From Zonotrichia leucophrys gambelii (Eukaryota > Chordata > Aves > Passeriformes > Passerellidae), in assembly GCF_028769735.1 (NCBI RefSeq), contig NC_088172.1, positions 71,820,631 through 71,884,630 of the forward strand: 64,000 nt of DNA, in the 5' to 3' direction. The notes under the pieces are model-generated. The model was not told where the DNA came from, ran no database searches, and saw only the letters and a program-made list of their open reading frames with translations. Made by a program: the position numbers and the translations under genes. Of the stretch, positions 49,256 through 62,900 are shown piece by piece; position 1 is the stretch's first letter, and the number at the start of each line of letters is the position of its first letter.

Positions 49256-52171
49256 TTTTCAGAATTATGAATTAGCATTACATTAGTCTAATGATGGCTT
49301 CTGCTAGTTAGGAAGGTGTAAGATGGGAGATGGCGGAATTAAAATTGGCTGACAGGCCTTGGTGCATGTGTTCCCAGATGCTTTGTAATTACATGCATAG
49401 CTGACAGTTTGCCCACAGTATCTCTGCCTTAGCCAGTGGTGCTAGGGGATGCAAGGTCCAATGTCAGTCTCATCCTTCCAGAAACCTTGTTTCTGCCTGT
49501 TCTCTGGTTGTTCTTAAAACTGACTGTCTCATCCTCTGCGGTTCCAGCTATCCTCCCTCCCTTTTCACCTTCATGGCAGCTTTATTTCTCCTGCCTGCAT
49601 TACAGAATTAGTGTCAGGTTGCTGGCACATGTTCTTGACCCATTTCAGTCTACAGCTGTCAGAACTGCCTATTTCTTATCAGCTGCAGATGCTACAGTCA
49701 ATTTAGACTTTACATTATGCATTATGAATGTGTAGATATATGAAAATCTACATCTTTCAGTACAGAAATCTTTCCAATGCTTATAATTTACTTATGATTT
49801 CCTGCTTATGAACACCAAAAGAAATAGAAAACAAATACTGCTTCTTTGCAAAATGTAAAGGCCTTGATGAAAGGCCTCTAGAACTATGTACTGGAACACA
49901 ACATTTATAAAATTTTGCTTGATTTTACTTAAAATTGACCAAATAACAAGTTGTTCTTGTAATTTTATTCTCAGAAACAACTGAGTAGTATTATCTGAAG
50001 TATTTCTTAAAAAGCACAATGGCTCAGTTTGAAGTGACAGGGTGAGAGTTTGGCAAAATCAGGAGTACCTAACAGTAGAAAGAATAGCCTCATAATAACT
50101 TATACCAACTCTTCAACTTGTATTATATTTTCTTATAACCATATATATGCTGAGTGCACTGCAAGTGTTCTGAAAGCATGGAAGGATAACAAAAACATCC
50201 AAACATCCAAAATTTAGCAGCAGTTTTTGAAAATCCTTAGTTGTTGAAAAATAGTAAAATACATAAAAACAATATTGGAGGCCACTCTCAGAACTGTTTA
50301 AAATTCTCTCTGCCATTTAGTTATTTATCATGTTGGTTTTGTTATTGTTGTTATGAACATGCTGGGAAAAAATTCTGAATTAATCTTGCCATGGAGTGAT
50401 TATTGCTTTATACTCATAAAATTTGGAAAGCCTGTCATGTAAAGTATTGAACGCAGACGTGAATGATGGTTTTTTTCCCTAGCATGAATGAGAGACTGTA
50501 AATCTGGTCAGTCATATATTTGTGCCATGCACATTTTTTAATTATATGAAAAATAACTGTAACTTAAATCATAAGGTAGTGTTTGTGATTCACTTCAGCT
50601 GATAGACACAGCCCTTACAACACTGCAGCAATAACAATTTAAATGCATATTGCTCTGCTCATGAGTCTGCTCCAAAAGCAGTAGGCAGTGGAAAAGAAGA
50701 ACTGAATAAATGAACCCTGAGAAAAGAAACAATTTAATTTTTTAACTTAACTGTAACTATGAGCTCCCCAGGCAGCATATTTGACAGTATGCACTGAGAA
50801 GTAAAAGAATTTACAACAGTTTAGACCTGAGCAACTAATCAATAAGACAAGCAAACAAGTCCAAGGTAGCTGACTGCAGTACATACCACCCACCTGTGTG
50901 TACGATATATGATCTAAATTTAGTACAGCATATTGCAGTCAGGTGGCTACCACACTCTTTTGCCCTAAATAATCACTCATATGTTGCTGTGTGTTGTCTG
51001 TTTATTGGTACAGTCCACTTTAATTGGACCTGTTTTCAGTTTTTGTGCAAGCTGATGAGAGAAAATATTTCCAGCAGTGGAAAAGGAGAATTAGTCCCCG
51101 AGTACAGATGTGGGCTGGGGATCATCTGCAAGAAAAGTTCATCTGATTTCCTCTGGAGTTGCATGAGTGGTATAGTGGCATGAAGGAAACCCACTAGCTT
51201 CAGATCTTCAAGATAAGGTACCTCAGGCAACTGAAGAAATACCATGTCTGTGTCTTGTAAAGAAGATATAATGAATGCATACTCCTCATTTTTTTCCATC
51301 CCAAACTTTTCTATAGATTTAAGATGCATCAATACATTCTTTTACAAGGCAGTCCTAAGTAAAGCTGAGGTGAGATGATGTGCATAATCCTGCAGCTATC
51401 AATGGTGTTAAATGTGAGCCTAAGTGCTGCACCAAGTTGAATAAAGATCTTGGCTCTGCTGCTGCAAAGTGACAGTCATCTGTATAACCAGAGTAGGTTT
51501 CAAATATCAAAATGGTAGCATTTTTATCATCACCCAAAAAACACTGTCAATTTATCAAGATAAGGAACACCCCCTGACACTTCTGGTTTGAGTTGCAGGT
51601 CTTTGTCTGGCTTTTGTGACAGAGCCATGTCTCCCACTAAGATGCCACCACTTTCATCACCATGCTTTACTTCACCTAAACAGCAACTCCAGTCTTCCTG
51701 CATCCACAATATTCAGCTTTTGGGCTTGTACTGCTCATCTATTGCTCCCAACCTCCCTGTTGTTCAGCTGCTGATGCAGCAGCTATTCCAAGCCCCAGTC
51801 TACTAAGTGGGCAGTTTGAATCTGGTCACAGTACCGTTTCGCTTTAATCTTTAGCCCTGAAAATATAAGTCAACTGCACTTCTTTGGTGCAAACAAAATC
51901 AGACCTCATTTCCTTTTTCTGAAGTCTTAATATTAGACCTGATGTTTCAATGTCTTAAACCTATAGTCTTAGATTTAATGCCTTTTTAGCTAAATATTCC
52001 CAAAAGCACTTATTTCCAACTGTGTGCGGAATTAATATCCAAAGCATAAGGAACAATATAGCTGAGCCAATCTCTTAGTTACAATGGAGAAAAGTTAATC
52101 ACAATAAATGAAGAAAGTATTTACAGTAAAATGTGCATGTAAGAAAAAGAATTGAGACTGTAAGCGTTAAA
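49252..52171. other. Non-coding stretch, no gene seen
   Basis: Chance open frames of up to 99 codons occur on both strands (for example 49,436-49,735 plus and 51,036-51,332 minus), with no domain recognised and no named repeat. Confidence 0.5.
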
Positions 52172-52190
52172 AAATAATAATAATAATAAA
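52172..52190. repeat. (AAT)n microsatellite
   Basis: It is a short run of about six AAT units after an A-run. Confidence 0.9.
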
Positions 52191-52725
52191 ACACAAGTCA
52201 GAAGTACCACAGGAAACCCAATATATTAAATCGGCTAATTTACAGTCCCTCATTTCCACTCCAATTAAGATAAATGATCACTAAATAACTCCATAACAAA
52301 TACTTTCTAAAATTAATGTTTGGAGTGGACAACAGAAGTTTAGATAAAGTTTATTTGTACTATTCTTAAATTTAACAGATGTAGTTGAAATAAAGGATCT
52401 CTGAACAGCAATAACATCCTTTAACTTTAGAAAGTAGCTGCTTTTTTTTTATTAATGACTTTTAATAACCAGTTTTCAGAGCCTCTTTGATTGTGGTCTT
52501 GAAGGTATTTTTCTGTTGCATCATTTTTTTATAAGAAATTTAAATTACTTAAAATATCCATTTCTAATGAGGAAAACAAAGTTATCAATTTATTTATTGA
52601 TCTCCTAACTAAACAGGTATTTGTATAACACAGTCCAACACAGCTGTGAAATTATAAGTGCTTACTATTATACAGCAATTATTCAAACAAGATTAGATAG
52701 AAAAGTATTCCGTCAAAAATTATTC

Positions 52726-52802
52726 ACTGATCCTGCCTTCAAGGCATAAAGACATGCATGTGTGCAATATGCATGGCTTTGTGCCTTACAGGCAGGATCA
52801 GT
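52726..52802. other. Compact 34-bp-stem hairpin, miRNA-precursor-like or small MITE-like
   Basis: The arm 52,726-52,759 (begins ACTGATCCTGCC) pairs with 52,769-52,802 (ends GGCAGGATCAGT) at 30 of 34 positions around a 9-nt loop (GTGTGCAAT), about 77 nt in all. The size, few mismatches and short loop resemble a microRNA precursor. It could equally be a tiny palindromic transposon remnant. I do not recognise a known microRNA seed family in it. The structure is certain; the function is not. Confidence 0.6.
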
Positions 52803-55800
52803 GTTGTTCAGCCTGAGCAAGAAGATGTCACAGCAGCAGGATCACCTGGAAGAGGAGAGAAAGGGTCTCTTCTGCATAGTTTTTGTCCAGATTTGGGCAA
52901 AGAAGCCTGACAGTTGTTAGGATAAATTGATTCACATGCTAGCTTGTAGATATAAGTACTACAAATACTCATGACCTCTGACACCTTGCAGAGATTTTCT
53001 GAATAGTGGGACTGCACATGGCTTTTTGGAGGTACTGTTTAGGATTGTTGTCTCAAACAGCTGCTTTGTTGCTCTTCCCCCTCCAAAGAGGAAACCAGGA
53101 GACTTTTCACATGGCCGCTATATTTTGAAATTGAGAGCTAAAATAGTATAAGCTTGGGATTGAAGGCAGAAAACATCTTATTGTTGTAATCTTCTAGCAG
53201 TTTAGTCTCTCTTTCATACCTGCTCCTAAATCTTATTTCAAGAGACCCGTATAATTTAACATTTTGATGCAAGAAAAACAGACCCAAAAGCACTTTCTGT
53301 TACAACTTTCTGTCTTAGCCTTCTGTTAGTGAGATGGAAGAGAAATTCAAGACCTTTCATTAGCTTCTCACCCTGTTCTTTCTAGAAGTCTGATCTACAA
53401 TAATTTAAATAGGATGATATTCAGATACTTGGCACAAGTTGAGTGTGTGGCCATTCATACTGCTCACCAAACAACTATGCGTATGAGAGATACCTTAGGG
53501 AGGAGATAAAGACTTGACTGTGGAAGATGGATTTTTCACTAATTCCTTCTTGATGATGCCACAACAGAGCAAAGAGACTGCATTTGTCTCAGTACAGATT
53601 GCAAAGTCTCTATTGTGTCTTGACAATACCAAGTTGAAGACAGTTGTAATGCAATATAAAAATAATCCTCTTGTGTTTGGTATTGCAAATCTCCTTAGAA
53701 ATCATCTGACAAAAAATGAGCAAAATTATGACAGCCTGAAGGGAAAAAATGTTTATATGGTTGACATTTAGTTTAAATGAAATCAGAGAAAGAAAAGAAG
53801 TCAAGCAAAAATTCAATACATTTCTCACAGATTGAGACTACATTTTGAGATCAATACTAAGCATGGATGATAATAAACCATCTGGCCACCTGCATTTAAC
53901 AAACAATTTTAACAGCTAACACATCCATGACTTCTCTTTTCTTTACTAAAGCCCATAACAGTAACTGAGGCCACACCTCAAGATTTCTGTGCTTTCTTAG
54001 CAAGGTTACAAAAGGCACCTCTATAATTCTCCTTTTAGATAAAGAATGAATCAGAACAACTCAAATGCCTAAGCCTTATGAGGTGGGATAAAATATTAGA
54101 AAAACTTGGAGGAAAATTCTGATCTTCTGTGTAACATGTAATGAAGTCTTAACCTTTGTATTTCCTGGAGGTGCTGGACAATAGCATTTTATCTACCCAT
54201 TCATTTATACGCAGTTCTCTAACTTAAGACAACTGTTTATTTACTCCAGTTAAAAACCATCGCTGGGGTTTGGAAATCTGAGCACCTTCTCTATCAGGAC
54301 AATGTCCTAAGAACTTTTATGTTTGCTCTCTGTTTCTCAAATGGCTTCATAGAGTTTGAAACAAAGCTCAAATGTGAGCATCAGATCTATAATTGTGGGC
54401 ACACTGGATGGATTTTCATAAATTATACCATACCAAAAATACTTTAAAAAATAAAAAATAGTTGTGTTAATCCTTAATATGTGTCGTGATATATAATAAG
54501 TAAGATGAAAGCTCATAATGTCTACTGAAAGACAGTGTATGCAAACAGCAAAAAAAAAAAAATTACATGAGAAAATAACTTAGGAGGAAAATTCCATATT
54601 TTCTTTCCCCTTTTCTCTTTTGTACATTTTCTTGTTTCTGCATTTCTCTTTGATCTAGATTATTTTACTTCAGAATATTTTTAAGGTTATTATATTTATT
54701 AAATTTGATGTTTAAAAGCAGAAAACCAGCACACATTATTGTAAATTAATGCTGAAGTATAACAGATGTTATATTCCTTATATATCATTTCAATTGCAGT
54801 CACACATTTTTTTTTAAATCTAGTTATTTTATTTGACATATAAAGAGGGAGGTTTGGAAGTTTTGGAAGAGCTTTGATCACTGTCCCAAGCTTAAATGCA
54901 GGATGCAGAATAACACATATATGTTGCAATATGTAGTCTTTTTCTCTTTATTGATAGCAATCCCCTTTGCTCTTTGCTGAAAGCAAATCTTTATTTTTGT
55001 AATACTACAGAGAGCCTTTATACACCTGAACCTACCAAAAGAATAGGCCCTACTGTCAGTCACCCACATCAGCTTTTTCCCTCTAGGTGCCTTATTCATC
55101 TCTAACAGTTTTCGTCTCCTTTGAGGCAAGTTGAGTGTTGCTGCACCGATCTGTTTTAGGCTATAAACTCCCTGGGGCAGTGATTGCTAGAATTCATGTA
55201 GCTTGGCCTAAAGGGTTTTGGCACATTTGGATCTCAACCTAGCTACAATTTTCAGGGTGATTATTGTTATCATTCAATAATTACAGTTGTATTTTTTCCT
55301 TAGTTTGCTATGGAGGAAGTCTGGCATTTCCCAGCGCCTCTCCTGTAGAGAAAATATTAACTTGTCTTGGCAGGTTGTTTCACTTTCTGTTTCCATGTTG
55401 CACCTCTGCAAGTTAATGGAGGTCAGAATCACTTATGGAGCCAAAGTGAAGAGGGATCCCTGCAGAGGGGTGTGGCGGTAGTTTGGGATATCAGAATGGA
55501 CAGCTGGGAGATGTTCATGGCAATCACTTAAGAGTTTCTGAACACTACAAGGAATGAACAGGCAGCGGGTGAATGGTAATACTGTGGCTCAGCTAAACTC
55601 AATCTTCTCTCCTTTCCCTTTCCAGTATAACCACTCCTAAGAGGCCTGGAAAGCTGTTCATATCCCAGTTTCTCTAGGTAAGCAGGTCTAGCTCTAGGCA
55701 AGCAATACATAACATTGCTTTATGTAATACAGCTATCTAGTACAGCCGTACTAGAATTCTTGGATCTTTGCAGTTTCCCTCAGTACAAAGAAAAAGGATT

Positions 55801-58800
55801 CATTTGCATGTCAGACATCCTTCAGCAGGGAAATATTTGTGCTGCATCTTTAACAAATACAGACCCTTTCTGTGTGAAAATGGAAAACACAGCTGTAGCC
55901 TTCCATTTTTATTGTGTTTAAGGGTTGATTGTTCCCATAAGAATTCTGTGAATCTATCTAGGCATATTTAGTAGGACAATGTTTTTGTTGAGGATTTTTA
56001 TTTGTGGGACTTTCTTAAGCTAGAAAATCCTGTACTCATGTAAGCATCCATCTTTGTTAAAAAGAACAAAACAATCCTAGCCTCTCACAAGTCCTGTGGG
56101 AGGACTGTACCAAACACATTTCACTTAAAATCCAAGAGAATTTAATGAAGATTTCTAAATGCTATTGCTTATTGATGACTTCAAGTTAATTTTTAAGAAT
56201 TTTGAAGATCTGGCTTACATACTTTTGAGTCGCCATTATTACCTATTTGTCAAATTTGCATCCTTGTTAAATTAAAATTTCTGGGCCTGGTCCTATTACA
56301 GACAATGGGAAGTATCCATTTTTCCTTTCTACTGTATGCTTGCATGTAAATTAGGTCACAATGCCTTGCTTAAGATTAATGCTAAAAAATTAAAGGCTGA
56401 TCATGGTGGGTAAGGTGAATGCCAAAAACATATTAATGCTGGAAGTAACCCATGTCTGTCCAGTGGTGCAATCTAAGAGGAGGGGTAGGCAGAGCCTTTG
56501 GAAATCTTTCAGGTGTATTTGCAAAACACTTACTGATATCAGCAGTGGCGGAGGAGGAGGAATGTTCACAAAACCCAGTAAACCTTCATGCTAGTATCTT
56601 CTAATATACATCTAATTTTTTCTTAAAGTATCAACAAAATTCCTCTATAATATATCAGATGCTTGAGGTTTTTGCTTAAAGTACTTGCTAGCCTCTGTTC
56701 TTGAAGTTATTGGACTTTAACAATTGCCAGTTTTACTTAAAACAAGTATTTTTATACTTATTATTTGATATGGCTTACAATCTGTTTAAAATAACTGCTT
56801 CAATTTCTTTTTTTATAATATTTCTTGTCCTTTTCCTTCATCTATTTAAGGATCCATTCAAGATTTTATCTAGTCCCATATCCTTAGGTATTTAGCCTAG
56901 TCAAAATCTGTACTTATATGCATTTGGAGTCACTGTATTAATAAGGGAGGCAATGAAGCACATCTGCCTGTCTGAGGGTGAGACTGAAAAACTCAACTGT
57001 TTATATTCATTCTTCATTAGACATAGAATTAAATATTTTAGTCCTTTTTTGCCCTTCACTGGTCCTTTTGTCTTTTCTAACACATGGGCCACCTTGCTGA
57101 CTCATCTGTGTAGCTACCATTTACTGCAGTGTATTCTGTTCCTAATTGCCATTTCCCAAACTTCAGTAATAATGTGTAATGAGCAAAGAATAACTTCATT
57201 AATTTAGATTAACCAAAGTCCAGATCAATTAGAAGACTGTAACAAGACTGTAAGACTCTCTTGTTCTTCCATCACCCATGACTAGCATTGAACAACAGAA
57301 AAGACCACACTGCTGTTTTTAAGGCAAGGGTGGTCTTTTATGGTTTATATAACTGCTTGAATTGAGTGATCATCTTTGTGCACACTTCACAGTAACCTCA
57401 CTTCACCACCCACCCTGTTACTCTTCTCTAAGGCTAGCAAGTTAATAATTCCCTTCTCCCTGAGAGCAAATCTCTCACAACTTAACTTCAGATGCTCTCT
57501 GGGTGAATGTTACAGCAAAAACAGTGAAGGGAAGAGAAGTGTTGCTGTGTTCCAGAAAGGACCTTTATTCCCCACAATTCACATATTTTGTAAATGGCAG
57601 AAAGGATTTATGTAAATATGATGTGAAATCTCCAGGAAGGGAGATAGGGAAGTTGGAAAGGAAATTTAAAGAAAATCTGATGGTAGTTACTGATAAAGCA
57701 ATTCTACCTGAATTTTGAACTTTGTGGCTGCGCAGAGTCCGCTAGCTTATTGTATGATGCTACCTGGGAAAAACTTCTTGCTCAAAATGCAAGACAGAGC
57801 AAGTCAGAAAAGTTTGCATGAGTGGAATGAGGAAGATCAAACCAGGTTTAGTTTGTTGGGGTTTTTTTGTTTTTTTTTTTTTTTACTTCTAACAAAAACG
57901 ATATGGTTATACTGTAGCTGGAGATGTATCTGGCTGATCAGATTTCAGATACTGGCATAAACTGAGAGTCTTGTTACAACAAAGTCCAGATGTAGAGATG
58001 CCTGTCCTACTGTACCTCCTTCTCATATCTCTGAGCTGAATTCAGAACAGGAGACCTAATGATCCCTTTGAGAGATGGGTACATTACTTTTTCAGACAAT
58101 TTTATGTGCCAAATCTCCTTTTCAGCTCACAAATAATCAAGCCATGATGCATGTAGTAATAAATTGAATCTTCTACATCTGTTCAGTTTTTAAATAGTAG
58201 GTACATATTGCAAATAAATTATTATTTTTAATGTAGGTAGACCTAAACAGTTTGACATAAAAAATGGTGAAGTAATATATACCATTCACAACAGAGTACA
58301 AATTTAAGAGCAGAAACACTCATAAAGCAGATGTGGCTGATAAAGATATTCTAATTGTTACATCTATGGAAAACATGTCCCTAATATGATCCCATTGTTT
58401 GGGGTCCAGGCAGCATGGAAGTGGTATCCCAGTCCAACTCCAGGACTTGGGCAACACTATGAATCTGATCCATGCTTTTTTAAATGCAGCAACATGAGCC
58501 TCTGCAGAACCCTGCAGTACATTGTGTCCATGAGACAATGCTGCACAAGTGCATGTTTGACTGTATTTGCAAAATTCTCCCTGCAAAGATGGCTGGCTAC
58601 CATGGCACTCAGGGATGTAGTTGGCATTCCCAGCTGGGATACATCCATGCTCACACTGCACTTATCTGGGACTGTCCATTTAAAACCTGGATGCGCAGTC
58701 CCAGAGAGAAACTACAGAAAATTAATAATTGATAAATTATATCACTACAAGGGGCAGGGAACTATTTTCTTGTCCATTAAAATCTATGACTAGATTTTTC

Positions 58801-59511
58801 AAGCTGTATTTGTAGAAATAGTGACTGTAATTTTCTAAACATTAGTCTATTCTGCTCTTTATTTCCTTCTCTGTATTTTTAATTTTCTCTCTCCAGTCTT
58901 TTAACTTAACTGACTTTTAAAATGTATGCAGTCTTGTATGTTCTTTAATGAAAAACACTGTGTTGAAATCAATGCAGTAATGCTTCCTCCTCCACCAAAA
59001 TAAACTCACCAATTTCTTTGGCTCTAAAATTCTCATTTCATTAAGACTGCATTTTGTATCAACTGGAAAGTTTTGATCTCACTTAAAGTACTGTTATTAA
59101 TTTCCTTCAACAGAAGACCATTGCTAGTAAAATCAATGTTTAATCCCTCATAAATACGTTACATCATAATATTTTATTGCATCACATATGCAATATTTTG
59201 TAGGATTTTTCCTAGAGGAAAGATATTAAGTATTCAGTAAGTATATGGAGTCTGAAGTTTGATAGGCAGCCCTATTCCTTGCTCTCAGTGAATACTTGAA
59301 CATGTTGCAAGCCACAAAAAATTTTGGAAAGCTTGTCATAGAAGAATTACATGCTTTATCTTGACCCCAACTCATTTACTTTTTTACCTTCTGCAGCACT
59401 AAAGATATTTTGGACCTGTTTGTTGAAACCTAGGGAATAAATTAACTATCTGTGAACCCTGAAGGTCTGGGTGAACAAATCATAAATCAAATACTAGAGA
59501 GAAAGCTACTA
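52803..59511. other. Non-coding stretch, no gene or clear repeat seen
   Basis: Short chance frames only. There is a poly(T) run at about 57,870-57,884. The segment at 58,380-58,700 is G+C-richer and unusually open in several frames on both strands (135 codons plus, 113 codons minus) without a recognisable domain, so I leave it unassigned. A few bases near 55,160-55,190 resemble a MIR/L2-like tail but are too short to call. Confidence 0.5.
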
Positions 59512-59960
59512 GATCATAGAGTTGTAGAATGTCCTGACATTCATCCTGACAAGGATCGTTGAGTCCAACTCCTGGCCCTCCACAGGACACCCCAAGGATC
59601 ACACCCTGTGCCCAAGAACACTGTCCAAACATGTCTCGAACTCCATCAGGCTGGTGCTATGACCACTTCCCTGTTTAGCCTGTCCAAGGCCGCAGCCATT
59701 CTCTGTGTGAAAAAGCTTTCCCTAATATTCAGCCTAATTCATTCCCCTGACTCAGATTCATGCCATTCCCTGAATCCTGGTCATCACAGAGAAGATGCCA
59801 GTGCCTGCCCTCCACTTCCTCTTGTGGGGAAGCTCTAGGCTGTGATGAGATCTCCCCTCAGTCTCCTCTTCAGGATGGACAAACCAAACTAATTTCAGGC
59901 TCTCCTCACATGACCTCCTCTAGAGCTTTCACTGTCTTGCTGAAGGAATATAGAAGTAAA
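59512..59960 (-). mobile_element. CR1 LINE 3' region, about 450 bp, minus strand
   Basis: On the plus strand the sequence reads as the reverse complement of a CR1 3' end. It has ATCATAGAGTTGTAGAATG (terminal words), GTTGAGTCCAACTCCTGG, the AAAAGCTTTCCCTAATATTC block with CAGCCTAA after it, GGCTGTGATGAGATCTCCCC and CAGTCTCCTCTTCAGGATGG, then GGCTCTCCTCACATGACCTC. The order and spacing are those of the 3' untranslated region and the end of ORF2. It is truncated at its 5' end near 59,960. Open frames over it are not genes. Confidence 0.93.
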
Positions 59961-62900
59961 GAGAGAAAAGGAATGAAATCAGATCTTTTGGAATACGATA
60001 AAGTACAGTATTTTATTTCTGAATGTCGATTTAAAATTTCGCAGTCAACAAAAAAAAAAAAACCCAACAAAAGTTTATTGTTATGTACAGAAACAAAGCT
60101 CCTTAAAAGACCTAGGACAGCTAAGGGTAAGCATATGTATAAATAGTTTGCTGAGCAATTGCAATTTGCCTTCCAAACATCTTTCCAAGGCTAATTACCA
60201 GACTGAAAAAAGGAGCTTTACTCCTTGCAATGAATGTTGGGCTTGGAGGATGGGGGGGGGTGCTTTTTATTTTTATTGTAATTTTTAATATTATTACTTC
60301 TACTATTGTTATTAAGGGTTGTGGAAGCATCAGTATTACATCCCTGAGACCAAGGCCTATATAGTTGTTCACTAGATCAACACAAAACTCAAGTGTAAAG
60401 ACTGCAAAAATGTTGGCATTCAAGAGCTGGCAGCACTTTACATACATTTTGCAAAAAAATAGCAATGGACATTTGAGTCTTTTGTGTTTTGTAATATCTC
60501 CTCATATATGCTTTAATATTAAGAAGCCACCTTAGGAAATGGCAATTTTGTTAATGCAAGAAGAAAGACAATTAGTTTGAAAAAAAATGAGCCCTTTAAA
60601 ATTATTACAGAGTGGAAATTACATGTGCATTATCAAATTTTAGCAGAAAATTCCTAAGAACAGGAATAGTTTAAGTGCAGGTTCAGAATAGGAAATAGGT
60701 ATAGAAACATTTCCTGTGGATGGCTGTGCTTAAATGAACTAAAATATTATTGTCTAAACTTTTTTGTATTCAGTAATTTGCCACTATTGTTGCCATCAAT
60801 TTACCAAGTGCATGGAGGGGGAAAAATTAAAAAAGAAGATTTAATTAAGGAATTCCTTAGAAACACAACAAGCCTCAGACACCTCATACTTAAAATGTGC
60901 AAGTTAATAGGAGACTTGCAGCTTTCAAATTCATAATTATGTCCCACAGCTAATTGTTTGGCACAATTATTCCTCCGAATAGTGTTCTGTTACCAAGAGA
61001 GATCTTGGAAAAGTCAGGAAAATCAGAAGGGCTTACTTGCCAAATAACAATTGCTCAAATCCTAAAAATAAGCAAACAAACAAACAAAACCAGTTTGAAA
61101 TATCTTTCACTGCAAAAGTCCTTGTTCACTTTTCTGGCCATTTTTTTCTGGGACTGGGATATTGCAGAACAGAAGAGATTGATGGTGAGGAAGATTTAAA
61201 CATCCCAGAAGAGGTTGGACAAGAAGGTAGCTTCTTTAAAAAATTCTTGCTTTGTTTCTCAGACACTTGCAAGAAAAAATTTAATTAAAGAAATCCCCAA
61301 GAGCTGAGGCATTGCTAAGAAAAGATTTTATCCAGCCCTCTGGAAACCATTTGTTTCAACATTCAAATCTCAGGCCTTTATGTTGCTTACAGTACTTCGC
61401 ATGAATATGGACACTATGAAAGTTTATCATTAAAGTAATTCTCAGGGGGATAAAGAAATCTCTCTTCTCTCACTTCATACTTTTTGATGCACAAGCCTGG
61501 CATGGTTGCACTGCTCATGTTCCAATCTCAGAACTTAGTCAATGACATTAGTAAACAAAGTGTGGTTTCAGTGAGAGATAAAGATTAAAATTATATAATA
61601 TGAGGTGGCCCTGCTAGGAATTTTCTCCAATGGCCATTTAGGTTCAGCCTTTTGAACTCCTAGAAGATAAATATTTTTCAGGATATGTTGAGACCTATTA
61701 AGACACTGTTTCATGTAACTCAGTGCAACCAAACTACCTTGCCCAACAGCATGTACAGCTGTCATTGAAATAAAAAAACCATGGCTTCTCATATAATGTG
61801 TAAAGGCATTACTAAAGTCATAGTTGAAGTCTGATTGCCTTAGTTGATTTGTTGTTGAGACTTATTTTACACTGATGAAGAGGAATGAAGAAAATCAGGA
61901 GAAAGAATATAGAGACCCTATATTTAGAAAATTCAAATTTCCATCCAAACACATACACAAAAAGGTAAAAAGAAAGTTGCCTGTGGTTTACTGAAGAATT
62001 CATAGGAAAAAGTACTAGTACCACAAAATTTTCAAGATGAACACATTTATCTCAATATTTGGGATATTTCAGTAAAATAAAATCAGTGTTGTTGAGAAGA
62101 GCCATGTTGTGGTAATTAAACTTCCCAGGATAACAGGAAGATCATGAAGTAACTTGATGGATTAAGCTAATACTCCATCTAGTACAGGATTTGTTTTCTG
62201 AAATTGGCAGAAGCTTGACATTTTCTGTCATCCATCCTTCTCATTCCCTAGGATGTACTACCACGGAAATACAGATATTGGAGGTCACATTCCTGCTTGT
62301 TTCCTAATACATATTATTTGAAATTTTAACCTAATGAAACCATCTGCTATCCTCAACCTCCTGTGGTGAAAAGTTCTCAAAGTTTACCACCCATTGTGTA
62401 AAGTATTTTTAAATATTTCAAACTGTTTTCAGTACCATCCAAAGTTCCCAGGTGTCTGTATTGTGGGAATTGGAGAATCATGGATATTCATTCTGCTTAC
62501 CATTACCTGCATGATTTGCTTGGTCATGCCTTCCCTCAGTCTTCTCTGCTCCACACTAAATAGTCAAAATGTTCTAGTCTTTTTTTCCAACACACCTTCT
62601 GTGTGCCTGGGATTATTTCCGTGTTTTCTAGTACCTCTTACATCTCTCTTGAGATGCAGAGATCAGAGCTGCATATACTCACAGTGTGACTGGATGACAG
62701 AGGGGCTGCATCTTTGATTTCCCAGCACTCTCAATCTTCTGTTTTCTATAATGGAAATATAGAATATAATTTACTGTAATTTTGCTACACAATTAGAGAA
62801 AATATTGTTGCCTTGTCTCATAAGCCACTGCTGAATTATCTTCTTAAGTACCTAAACTTCTTAATTCAAAACCAAAAATGGCATATCCAAGGAAACTCCA

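Noticed and set aside
55155..55190. MIR/L2-like tail (CTATAAACTCCCTGGGGCAG)
   Set aside because: It is only about 35 bp with no supporting body. This type of phrase can match by chance.
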